From positions 1 to 6,593 of the forward strand of contig JAUXIQ010000115.1 of NCBI GenBank assembly GCA_030620925.1: 6,593 bases of DNA. Reading direction: 5' to 3'. This stretch comes from JAUXIQ01 sp030620925 [NCBI: Nitrospinota bacterium] (GTDB taxonomy: Bacteria > JAUXIQ01). Position numbers and translations under genes: made by a program. Positions 1-5,898 of the stretch are shown one piece after another. Position 1 is the stretch's first letter. Each line of letters opens with the position of its first letter. Below the pieces are notes generated by a model. The model saw only the letters and a list, made by a program, of their open reading frames with translations. It ran no database searches and was not told where the DNA came from.

Positions 1-48
1 CCCGAGACAGACGGAGAACGCAGAGGAAAAAGTTTTAAGAGGAGCCCT

Positions 49-1128
49 ATGTACGGCGTCCATAAAGAGGCGGGAGCGAGGTTCATCCCTTTCGCCGGCT
101 GGGAGATGCCGGTGCAATTCAGCGGCATAATAGAGGAACATATCGCCGTGAGAAGCTCCGCCGGGCTCTTCGATTTAAACCACATGGGCGAAATAGAAGT
201 GATCGGTGACGGGGCGGAAGATTTTCTGCAATACATTATCACCAATGATCTGAACGCTATCGGAGACGGTGACGCCCAATATACGGTAATGTGCTATGAA
301 GACGGCGGAACCGTGGATGACCTGCTGGTCTATCGAATAAACCGAGAGCGCTATATGTTATGCGTGAACGCCGTCAACACAGAAAAAGATTACCTGTGGA
401 TGGTCAAAAACAGTAAAGGTAAAGTCCAGATCACCGATAAGACTGCAGACTATGCACTTCTTGCCCTGCAAGGGCCCCATTCTAAAGCCGCTCTTCAACC
501 TTCAGTTAAAGGCGATATGGATGGTTTGAAAAGGTTCGGTTTTATTCTAGAAGAGATGAACGGCGCCGAGGCGATGATATCTAGAACCGGTTACACCGGA
601 GAGGACGGGTTCGAGATATTTCTCCCTTCAGATAAATGCTCTGCGCTCTGGAAGGAGTTGCTGGCGGCAGGAAGCGAGTATAGTATAAAACCTGTGGGCC
701 TGGGAGCCAGGGACACCCTGCGGCTGGAAATGGGTTATCCTCTCTACGGCAATGAGCTCAGCCAGGACACCGACCCGTTAGAAGCCGGCCTGGGTTGGGT
801 GGTGAAAATGGATAAAGGCCATTTCATGGGAAGAGACGCGCTGCTCTCCCTGAAAGAACAAGGCACAGTGAGGAGGCTGGTGGGTTTGGAGATGATTGAT
901 AGAGGAATAGCCCGCCACGGTCATAGAATTTTCAGCGATGAGAAAGACGTGGGATATATCACCAGCGGAACTATGTCCCCCTCATTGAAAGTGTCGATCG
1001 CCATGGGCTATGTATCTTCCGAAATGGCAAAAGAAGGCACCGTGCTTGAGGTTGATATCAGGGGGCGTCTGTGTTCCGCCCGGGTGGTAAAAAGGCCGTT
1101 TTACAAACCCTCTTCATCGGGCGGATAG
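49..1128 (+). CDS. gcvT: Aminomethyltransferase, glycine cleavage T-protein
   Basis: GcvT takes the aminomethyl group from the lipoyl arm of GcvH, transfers the one-carbon unit to tetrahydrofolate as 5,10-methylene-THF and releases ammonia; it is cytosolic. Counting from the ATG at 49 (359 aa), recognisable family blocks are PFAGWEMPVQF (14-24), AGLFDLNHMGEIEV (38-51), GGTVDDLLVY (86-95, whose first Asp, D90, aligns with the catalytic/folate-binding Asp), SRTGYTGEDGFEIF (near 179-192) and GLGARDTLRLE. The C-terminal domain ends in the usual VVKRPFYK. Start: AGGAG at 40-44 lies only 4 nt before the ATG. However, the frame is open to base 1 and the preceding codons read KSFKRSP, which resembles the LKRTP that precedes this point in other GcvT proteins. 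No ATG/GTG/TTG lies in frame between 1 and 48, so the true start may be outside the window. The function is near certain; the 5' end is not. Confidence 0.95.
   Translation: MYGVHKEAGARFIPFAGWEMPVQFSGIIEEHIAVRSSAGLFDLNHMGEIEVIGDGAEDFLQYIITNDLNAIGDGDAQYTVMCYEDGGTVDDLLVYRINRERYMLCVNAVNTEKDYLWMVKNSKGKVQITDKTADYALLALQGPHSKAALQPSVKGDMDGLKRFGFILEEMNGAEAMISRTGYTGEDGFEIFLPSDKCSALWKELLAAGSEYSIKPVGLGARDTLRLEMGYPLYGNELSQDTDPLEAGLGWVVKMDKGHFMGRDALLSLKEQGTVRRLVGLEMIDRGIARHGHRIFSDEKDVGYITSGTMSPSLKVSIAMGYVSSEMAKEGTVLEVDIRGRLCSARVVKRPFYKPSSSGG
650..662 (+). repeat. 13-bp repeat GGAAGGAGTTGCT, copy inside gcvT
   Basis: Exact 13-mer. Here it is in-frame coding sequence (it spans W-K-E-L-L codons of gcvT). The copy extends one more base (G at 663) that is also shared with the copy at 1213. 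It may simply be coding sequence that coincides with the intergenic copies. Confidence 0.5.
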
Positions 1129-1212
1129 GGTTTCAAATAAAGGTGGACAGACATTTTGAAAACTTTCTTACAAATACTGGAGCTTCATCCCGACCGGATA
1201 AATATATCTATC

Positions 1213-1225
1213 GGAAGGAGTTGCT
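1213..1225 (+). repeat. 13-bp repeat GGAAGGAGTTGCT, copy in gcvT-gcvH gap
   Basis: Exact copy of the 13-mer at 650 and 3281. With the preceding C (1212) it shares 14 bases with the copy in the gcvPA-gcvPB gap (3280-3293), and both continue with RCC. With the following G (1226) it shares 14 bases with the gcvT copy. Confidence 0.6.
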
Positions 1226-1352
1226 GCCGACGGATGAGCCGATCCATAAAAATTAGTCTTGAACAAATTCTCTTTAGATAGTAAATGAAGGGGGGCAATT
1301 TGTCTTAAAGGCATTAACGTGAGATGAAGGCTTTTGACTACCAGAATCAATG

Positions 1353-1363
1353 GGAGAGGAGAG
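1353..1363 (+). promoter_or_regulatory. Ribosome binding site of gcvH
   Basis: A strong purine run, GGAGAGGAGAG, ends 3 nt before the ATG at 1367, with its AGGAG core about 5 nt away. It supports that ATG over the upstream in-frame TTG at 1334. Confidence 0.75.
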
Positions 1364-1366
1364 ACC

Positions 1367-1762
1367 ATGGAATTTCCGGAGAATCTGAAATATTCCAAAG
1401 AGCATGAGTGGACGAGGGTAGAGAGCAATCGGGCGATCATCGGTATTACCGACTTTGCCCAGGATGAGTTAGGTGAGATAGTTTTTATCGACCTGCCCGC
1501 GGCGGGGACTAATGTAGAGGCCATGGAGACATTCGGGACCATCGAATCGGTAAAGACCGTCTCCGATCTGTTTTCGTCTGTGAGCGGCCAGATTGTCGAG
1601 GTAAATTCTGCCCTTGAAGACGAGCCGGAATTTATCAATAACGATCCCTACGGCGATGGCTGGATAATGATCGTGGAAATGTCCGACCCTAACCAACTCG
1701 ACGATCTCCTCAACTCTTCTGAGTACCAGAACTACATCGAGGAAGAGAAACAGGGAGATTAA
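1367..1762 (+). CDS. gcvH: Glycine cleavage system H-protein (lipoyl carrier)
   Basis: GcvH is the small shuttle protein of the GCS. Its lipoyl-lysine arm carries the aminomethyl group from the P-protein to the T-protein and is reoxidised by the L-protein. At 131 aa it has the normal length for the family (about 125-130). It opens with the typical LKYSKEHEW block (7-15), followed by GITDFAQDELGEIVFIDLP (26-44). The lipoylation site is ESVKTVSD (60-67), with Lys63 as the modified residue. The C-terminal half holds NDPYGDGWIM. The ATG at 1367 is chosen because family homology starts there and a strong Shine-Dalgarno precedes it; an in-frame TTG at 1334 would add 11 residues without homology. 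LipM, encoded downstream, is the likely octanoyl donor for Lys63. Confidence 0.97.
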   Translation: MEFPENLKYSKEHEWTRVESNRAIIGITDFAQDELGEIVFIDLPAAGTNVEAMETFGTIESVKTVSDLFSSVSGQIVEVNSALEDEPEFINNDPYGDGWIMIVEMSDPNQLDDLLNSSEYQNYIEEEKQGD

Positions 1763-1782
1763 GACGCCCCGCTTGTCTTCAA

Positions 1783-1790
1783 AGAGGGGA
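1783..1790 (+). promoter_or_regulatory. Ribosome binding site deciding the gcvPA start
   Basis: AGAGGGGA lies 6 nt before the TTG at 1797. The alternative in-frame TTG at 1773 has no well-spaced site (the nearest purine run is near 1752-1757, about 15 nt away). This places initiation at 1797. Confidence 0.65.
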
Positions 1791-1796
1791 CACACT

Positions 1797-3140
1797 TTGA
1801 GATACGTACCGCTCACGGATTCTGACCGTGAAAAAATGCTGGAAATTATAGGTGCGGAATCCGTGGAGAGGATTTTGGGGCAGGTGCCGCAGGGCGTGAG
1901 GCTCAAAAGAGAGTTAGCCCTGCCCGAGGCTCTATCGGAGCATGAGCTGCTGGGGCACATGGTCCGCCTCAGCCGTATGAACGCCAACACTGAGGAATAT
2001 ACATACTTCCTGGGCGGGGGCGCATACAATCATATTATTCCCAGCGTGGTGAAACACCTGTCTTCACGCGCTGAATTCTACACCCCCTATACCCCTTATC
2101 AGCCTGAGCTTAGCCAGGGCACTCTTCAGGCAACATACGAATATCAGACTCTCATCTGCCAGCTCACCGGAATGGAAGTGGCCAACGCTTCCATGTATGA
2201 TGGGGCGTCTGCCCTGGCAGAAGCTGCCATAATGGCCGGTCGCATCACCGACCGGGAGATGATAGCAGTTTCCCGAGCAGTGCACCCTGAATACCGCCAA
2301 ACACTGCATACTTATATATCTCACATCGGAATGAGTATAGAAGAAGCGGGAATTACCTCCGAAGGCGTTACGGATAGTGAACAGATAGAGCGAATGCTTA
2401 ACGATAAAACGGCGGCGGTGGTAGTGCAATCGCCCAGCTTTCTGGGAGTGGTAGAGGATATAAAAAAGCTGGCATCTATTGCGCACAATGCAGGGGCGCT
2501 GTTGATAGCAGTAGTAGCGGAACCGATATCCCTGGGCATTTTGTCGCCCCCGGGGGATTGCGATGCGGATATCGTGATGGGTGAGGGGCAGGCTTTGGGG
2601 AACGACCTGAATTACGGCGGCCCCTACCTGGGCTTTTTTGCTACCAGGGAAAAGTACCAACGTGATATGCCGGGCAGGTTAGTGGGTCAAACAGTGGACA
2701 CCGCGGGAAGGCCGGGTTACGTGCTCACTCTGGCCACGCGGGAACAGCATATTCGCCGGGGCAAAGCCACCTCCAACATCTGCACCAATGAAGCGTTATG
2801 CGCGTTGAACGCGGCCATCTTCATGTCCACCCTGGGCAGAAAAGGGTTCAGGGAGCTGGCCCTGCTCAATCTCCATAAAGCCGCCTACGCCAGAGACACT
2901 TTTTCCCGAATACCGGGATGCGCCCTGCCCTTCAACGCCCCCACTTTTAACGAATTCGTCCTCCAACTGCCTGCAAGCGTTGACGAGGTGAACCATAAAC
3001 TGATCGAAGAAAAAATCATCGGCGGCCTCGATCTTTCCGGCTACTATCCTGAGCTAGAGCGCGCCGCTCTCATCTGTGTGACCGAAAAAGTCACCCTCGA
3101 AGACATAGATAAATTTGCCGGCGTACTGGAGAACTTATAA
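1797..3140 (+). CDS. gcvPA: Glycine dehydrogenase (decarboxylating) subunit 1, P-protein alpha
   Basis: This is the N-terminal half of the P-protein, which in split-type bacteria pairs with GcvPB to form the PLP-dependent enzyme that decarboxylates glycine. Starting at TTG 1797 the product is 447 aa, close to the roughly 448 aa of Bacillus GcvPA, and begins MRYVPLTDSDREKML, as family members do. Diagnostic blocks are FLGGGAYNHIIPSVV (71-85), YTPYQPELSQGTLQATYEYQ (98-117), ANASMYDGASALAEA (129-143), NYGGPYLGF (272-280), and MPGRLVGQTVDTAGRPGYVL (291-310) followed by TREQHIRRGKATSNICTN (314-331). It has no PLP lysine of its own; that residue is in GcvPB. A longer version from TTG 1773 (455 aa) is less likely. 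It follows gcvH by 34 bp, which suggests co-transcription. Confidence 0.96.
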   Translation: MRYVPLTDSDREKMLEIIGAESVERILGQVPQGVRLKRELALPEALSEHELLGHMVRLSRMNANTEEYTYFLGGGAYNHIIPSVVKHLSSRAEFYTPYTPYQPELSQGTLQATYEYQTLICQLTGMEVANASMYDGASALAEAAIMAGRITDREMIAVSRAVHPEYRQTLHTYISHIGMSIEEAGITSEGVTDSEQIERMLNDKTAAVVVQSPSFLGVVEDIKKLASIAHNAGALLIAVVAEPISLGILSPPGDCDADIVMGEGQALGNDLNYGGPYLGFFATREKYQRDMPGRLVGQTVDTAGRPGYVLTLATREQHIRRGKATSNICTNEALCALNAAIFMSTLGRKGFRELALLNLHKAAYARDTFSRIPGCALPFNAPTFNEFVLQLPASVDEVNHKLIEEKIIGGLDLSGYYPELERAALICVTEKVTLEDIDKFAGVLENL

Positions 3141-3350
3141 CTCTTTATGATAAATGTACGGCCTCGAAAAAATCGTTGGCCGCGATTCCGCTCCGTGAGA
3201 GATTTAAGCTGTCCGCGAAATGCTTAACAATAGCCATCGCGCCTGGAAGTCGCTCCTACAGGAGGGTCGCTGTCGCTCACGGAAGGAGTTGCTACCACAA
3301 GGTTAAAAGGGGTATTTTGGGGCGATTAAGTTGTATATTGGTATTAAGTT
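3141..3350. other. Intergenic gap gcvPA-gcvPB
   Basis: These 210 bp separate two genes whose products are obligate partners and which commonly lie next to each other. No credible ORF is present. The middle carries a REP-like imperfect palindrome (3245-3296) with three GTCGCT units (3249-3254, 3266-3271, 3272-3277). The last 50 bases are AT-richer and run into gcvPB with only a weak Shine-Dalgarno. I see no convincing promoter. Confidence 0.5.
3245..3296. repeat. REP-like imperfect palindrome
   Basis: The left arm 3245-3257 can pair with the right arm 3284-3296 over 11 of 13 positions, including two G-T pairs, leaving a 26-nt loop. Read on the - strand, the left arm begins TGTAGGAGCGACTTCC, which resembles the head of REP-type extragenic palindromes known from several proteobacteria. 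The right arm holds the repeat GGAAGGAGTTGCT (3281-3293). No U-run follows, so it is not a standard terminator. Calling it REP is inference; the dyad is seen directly. Confidence 0.5.
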
Positions 3351-4841
3351 ATGTCTGATTCAGCAGAAATAGGGGTATCGGACCTTAAACTCCGTGAACC
3401 GCTGATATTTGAAAGGGGAGCTCCCGCGCGCCAGGCCTTCTCGCTGCCCGAATGCGACGTCCCTCAGCAACCCCTGGCCAAGCTGCTGCCGGAGGCGCTG
3501 CTGAGGAAGGATATAGAAGGTTTCCCCGAGGTGAGTGAGGTGGAGGTGGTGCGCCACTTCACCCGGATTTCGCAGTGGAACTTCGGAGTGGATTACGGCT
3601 TCTATCCTTTAGGCTCCTGCACCATGAAATATAATCCCAAGCTCAATGAGGAAGCGGCATCCATCTCAGGATTCAGTAAAGCGCACCCCTACCAACCGCA
3701 ACACCTGAGCCAGGGGCTCCTCCAGCTCATGCACGAGTTGGAGAGCGATCTTTGCGAGATCAGCGGCATGGACAGGGCCTCGCTGCAGCCCGCAGCCGGC
3801 GCTCACGGCGAGCTCACCGGTCTCATGCTCATCCAGGCTTACCACCGGGCCAGGGGCGAAAACCGGGGTAAGGTCATCCTCCCCGATTCATCGCACGGGA
3901 CCAACCCCGCCAGCAGCTCACTCTGCGGCTATCAGGCTGTGGAGGTTACTTCCGGCCATAACGGCTGCGTGGAACCCGAGAAAGTGGCCGAAATAATGGA
4001 CGAAAACGTTGCCGCCATGATGCTCACCAACCCCAATACCCTGGGACTCTTCGAGGAGCGTATTTTGGATATAGCCCGGATAGTCCATGAAAAGGGCGGT
4101 CTGCTCTACTGCGACGGGGCCAACCTGAACGCCTTGATGGGCATCGCCAGGCCTGGAGATATGGGTTTCGACGTCATCCAGTTCAACCTCCACAAGACCT
4201 TCTCCACCCCTCACGGCGGAGGGGGCCCGGGTGCGGGCCCTGTGGGCATCAAGGAGGAGCTGTCTCCCTTCCTTCCCGTTCCCGTGGTAATAAAGGAAGG
4301 CGAGGATTATACGCTGAGTTACGACCTGCCGCAAAGCATCGGCAAAGTCAGGTCGTTCTACGGGAACATAGGGGTGATGATCAAGGCATACGCGTATATC
4401 CGCTCCATGGGCCCTGAGGGATTAAAAGAAGCCAGCGAAGCCGCTCTCATAAACGCCAACTACATCATGACAAGGCTTCAGGGAAGGTATCACAAACCCT
4501 ATGATAAATACTGTATGCACGAGTTCGTGCTCACCGATAAACTCCAGAACAAGCATGGCGTGCAGACCCTGGACATCGCCAAGAGACTCATGGATTACGG
4601 CTACCATCCTCCCACCATATATTTCCCAATCATCGTGAAAGGCGCCATGATGATAGAACCCACCGAGACGGAGACCAGGGAGGACCTCGACCTTTTCATT
4701 GAGGCCATGCTGCGCATAGCCGATGAAGCGGAGAATGACCCGGAGATTGTGAAGAGCGCACCGCACAAGACCCTGGTTTCCAGACTGGATGAGGCTCGGG
4801 CGGCGCGCAAGCCCAACCTGCGTTGGAGACCCTCAGGATGA
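3351..4841 (+). CDS. gcvPB: Glycine dehydrogenase (decarboxylating) subunit 2, P-protein beta (PLP-binding)
   Basis: This is the catalytic half of the split P-protein. It binds pyridoxal phosphate, decarboxylates glycine and passes the aminomethyl group to GcvH. It is 496 aa, slightly above the roughly 485-490 aa of Bacillus and Thermus homologues. Motifs in order: FYPLGSCTMKYNPKLNEEAA (84-103), HPYQPQHLSQG (112-122), QPAAGAHGELTGLM (146-159), PDSSHGTNPASSS (178-190), MLTNPNTLGLFE (224-235), DGANLNA (255-261), and the PLP site QFNLHKTFSTPHGGGGPGAG (277-296) with Lys282 as the expected Schiff-base lysine. The C-terminal half has PTIYFP and MMIEPTETE. The ATG at 3351 has only a poor Shine-Dalgarno, but homology starts soon after it and no better upstream start is evident. 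The stop overlaps the lipM start. Confidence 0.97.
   Translation: MSDSAEIGVSDLKLREPLIFERGAPARQAFSLPECDVPQQPLAKLLPEALLRKDIEGFPEVSEVEVVRHFTRISQWNFGVDYGFYPLGSCTMKYNPKLNEEAASISGFSKAHPYQPQHLSQGLLQLMHELESDLCEISGMDRASLQPAAGAHGELTGLMLIQAYHRARGENRGKVILPDSSHGTNPASSSLCGYQAVEVTSGHNGCVEPEKVAEIMDENVAAMMLTNPNTLGLFEERILDIARIVHEKGGLLYCDGANLNALMGIARPGDMGFDVIQFNLHKTFSTPHGGGGPGAGPVGIKEELSPFLPVPVVIKEGEDYTLSYDLPQSIGKVRSFYGNIGVMIKAYAYIRSMGPEGLKEASEAALINANYIMTRLQGRYHKPYDKYCMHEFVLTDKLQNKHGVQTLDIAKRLMDYGYHPPTIYFPIIVKGAMMIEPTETETREDLDLFIEAMLRIADEAENDPEIVKSAPHKTLVSRLDEARAARKPNLRWRPSG
4838..4841 (+). promoter_or_regulatory. ATGA stop/start overlap coupling gcvPB and lipM
   Basis: The ATG of lipM (4838-4840) overlaps the TGA of gcvPB (4839-4841), with CAGG just upstream as a minimal ribosome site. 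This arrangement usually means translational coupling and places lipM firmly in the gcv operon. Confidence 0.8.
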
Positions 4842-5686
4842 GCGGACCTAAGTGGCGTTTCATTGATACCGGCCACAGAGACGGTTACACCAACATGGCC
4901 GTGGACGAAGCCTTGCTGGCCGCCTGCCTCAAGGGCCTCGCACCACCGACGGTGCGCTTTTACGGCTGGCGCCCGGCCACGGTATCCCTGGGATACTTCC
5001 AGAAACTCGAAAAAGAAATCGATGTCGAGGCCTGCGAACGACTGGGCCTGGGTATCGTGCGCCGGCCCACAGGGGGCAAGATGGTGCTCCACGATGACGA
5101 ACTAACTTACAGCGTCATCGCCCGCCAGGGCCAGCAAATTTTCCCCGGCGATATCCTGGGCACATACATGGTCATCAGCCAAGCCCTGGTAGTGGGACTT
5201 AAAAAACTGGGGGTGGAAGCCCGGATGATCCCCCACAGGAAGGGAGAGAAGCGAAGGGAGGAACCCCGTTCCGCGGCCTGTTTTTCCGTGCCTTCTTCTC
5301 ACGAGGTGGTGGTGGGCGGCAAGAAGCTCGTGGGGAGTGCTCAGAAACGCTACCTGGACGGCGTGATTCAGCACGGCTCAATCCTCATCGGCCTGGACCT
5401 GGATAAATTAGTGTCGGTGCAGAAATTCAAGAGGCCGGAGCATCGGAGGCGTATGCGGGATTTTCTCGCCGGGCGCATGACCTGCATAAACGAATGGGTC
5501 CCGGATAAAGTCGATTTCGCTCAAGTGGCTGAAGCCATGCGAGCGGGTTTTCAGGAGAGGTTCGGAGACGCCATGGAAACATCTCCCCTCTCGCCCTTCG
5601 AAGAAGAGCTGGTGGAAAAATTCAGGGAAACCAAGTACAGTACTGAGGCATGGAACCTGAGGCGCGAGTCGCCTGTTGGTGTCTGA
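4838..5686 (+). CDS. lipM: Octanoyl-[ACP]:protein N-octanoyltransferase, LipM-like (lipoate ligase A superfamily)
   Basis: LipM transfers octanoate from acyl carrier protein to the GcvH lysine; LipA then inserts sulfur to make lipoate. The 282-aa product matches the Bacillus LipM pattern, as I recall it, along its whole length. It starts KWRFIDTG, followed by NMAVDEALL (19-27), RFYGWRPATVSLGYFQ (40-55), RRPTGGKMVLHDDELTYS (75-92), ACFSVPSSHEVVVGGKKLVG (147-166) and VIQHGSIL (176-183), with a FRETKYSTEAWNLRR tail. Cys148 matches the acyl-thioester cysteine of LipM (Cys150 in B. subtilis), and Lys163 matches the conserved lysine of the superfamily. The cysteine argues for a transferase rather than an ATP-dependent scavenging ligase (LplA), although annotation pipelines often call this family lipoate-protein ligase. 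The ATG at 4838 is preferred to the upstream TTG at 4823 because of the ATGA overlap and where homology begins. Confidence 0.87.
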   Translation: MSGPKWRFIDTGHRDGYTNMAVDEALLAACLKGLAPPTVRFYGWRPATVSLGYFQKLEKEIDVEACERLGLGIVRRPTGGKMVLHDDELTYSVIARQGQQIFPGDILGTYMVISQALVVGLKKLGVEARMIPHRKGEKRREEPRSAACFSVPSSHEVVVGGKKLVGSAQKRYLDGVIQHGSILIGLDLDKLVSVQKFKRPEHRRRMRDFLAGRMTCINEWVPDKVDFAQVAEAMRAGFQERFGDAMETSPLSPFEEELVEKFRETKYSTEAWNLRRESPVGV

Positions 5687-5690
5687 CCCC

Positions 5691-5712
5691 GCTTCAAGAG
5701 GGCTTCAAGAAA
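5691..5712 (+). repeat. 11-bp tandem duplication after lipM
   Basis: GCTTCAAGAGG is followed directly by GCTTCAAGAAA, giving 9 identical bases at an 11-bp period just past the lipM stop. No hairpin or T-run follows it, so I see no intrinsic terminator between lipM and the tRNA. Confidence 0.5.
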
Positions 5713-5742
5713 GTTATCCCCGAATAGTTCCTGAAAAAAGTA

Positions 5743-5772
5743 TTGACACCCTATCTGGGCGGGATTTAAACT
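5743..5772 (+). promoter_or_regulatory. Probable tRNA-Gly promoter
   Basis: A perfect -35 TTGACA (5743-5748) is followed after 18 nt by TAAACT (5767-5772), a 4/6 match to TATAAT. TTTAAA at 16-nt spacing is an alternative -10. The predicted transcription start would lie close to 5779, about 10 nt before the mature tRNA 5' end. The -35 is strong; the exact -10 is uncertain. Confidence 0.6.
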
Positions 5773-5788
5773 ATATTTGCAATCGAGA

Positions 5789-5864
5789 GCGGGCGTAGCT
5801 CAGTTGGTAGAGTACAAGCTTCCCAAGCTTGGTGTCGCGGGTTCGAGTCCCGTCGCCCGCTCCA
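5789..5864 (+). tRNA. tRNA-Gly (anticodon CCC)
   Basis: A full cloverleaf of 76 nt with encoded CCA. The acceptor stem is GCGGGCG/CGCCCGC (7 bp) with T as discriminator. The D arm is GCTC/GAGT (one G-T pair) with an 8-nt loop. The anticodon stem CAAGC/GCTTG (5815-5819/5827-5831) holds the loop TTCCCAA, with anticodon CCC at 5822-5824 reading GGG. The variable loop is 5 nt, and the T arm GCGGG/CCCGT carries the standard TTCGAGT loop. The sequence agrees with tRNA-Gly. It lies 102 bp after lipM with its own probable promoter. Confidence 0.97.
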
Positions 5865-5869
5865 GTTAA

Positions 5870-5884
5870 TTCTTCTCTTTTCTC
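5870..5884 (+). terminator. Pyrimidine-rich tract after tRNA-Gly, possible 3' end signal
   Basis: A 15-nt run of only T and C (TTCTTCTCTTTTCTC) starts 6 nt after the CCA. There is no separate hairpin before it, so this is at most a weak termination or processing region. Confidence 0.2.
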
Positions 5885-5898
5885 ACGTTCTTTCCCTA

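Larger units (their letters stand above)
1129..1366. other. Intergenic gap gcvT-gcvH with short repeats, no gene
   Basis: This 238-bp AT-richer stretch separates gcvT from gcvH, although other junctions of the operon are tight. I find no credible ORF in it. It contains imperfect dyads: TTCATCC (1184-1190) can pair with GGATGAG (1232-1238, one G-T), enclosing CCGGATA (1194-1200), which can pair with TATCGG (1209-1214) with one bulged G. It also holds one copy of GGAAGGAGTTGCT (1213-1225), a 13-mer that also occurs in gcvT and in the gcvPA-gcvPB gap. There is no run of T after the dyads, so they do not look like an intrinsic terminator. I see no glycine-riboswitch core. Confidence 0.5.

Noticed and set aside
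1071-1256. Short ORF overlapping the gcvT end
   Set aside because: It runs mainly through out-of-frame gcvT sequence and the gap, with no ribosome site and no family resemblance beyond the weak gcvT-like patch reported in the findings.
1259-1287. Promoter candidate TTGAAC-N17-TAAATG before gcvH
   Set aside because: The -10 matches only 3 of 6 consensus positions, and such matches are common in AT-rich DNA.
1129-1366. Glycine riboswitch in the gcvT-gcvH gap (GGACAGA near 1144, GGAAGGAG near 1213, GGGAGAG near 1352)
   Set aside because: Fragments look superficially similar, but the conserved CUCUCAGG-type core and the tandem aptamer fold are absent; GGGAGAG is part of the gcvH ribosome site. 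A riboswitch upstream of gcvT cannot be assessed because only 48 bases are available.
2064-2660. Long antisense ORF within gcvPA, and similar antisense ORFs across the operon
   Set aside because: These are shadows of conserved coding frames on the + strand and show no recognisable protein features.
3176-3358. 60-aa ORF in the gcvPA-gcvPB gap
   Set aside because: It lies over the REP-like palindrome, has no clear ribosome site and reads as low-complexity basic sequence, so it is probably not coding.
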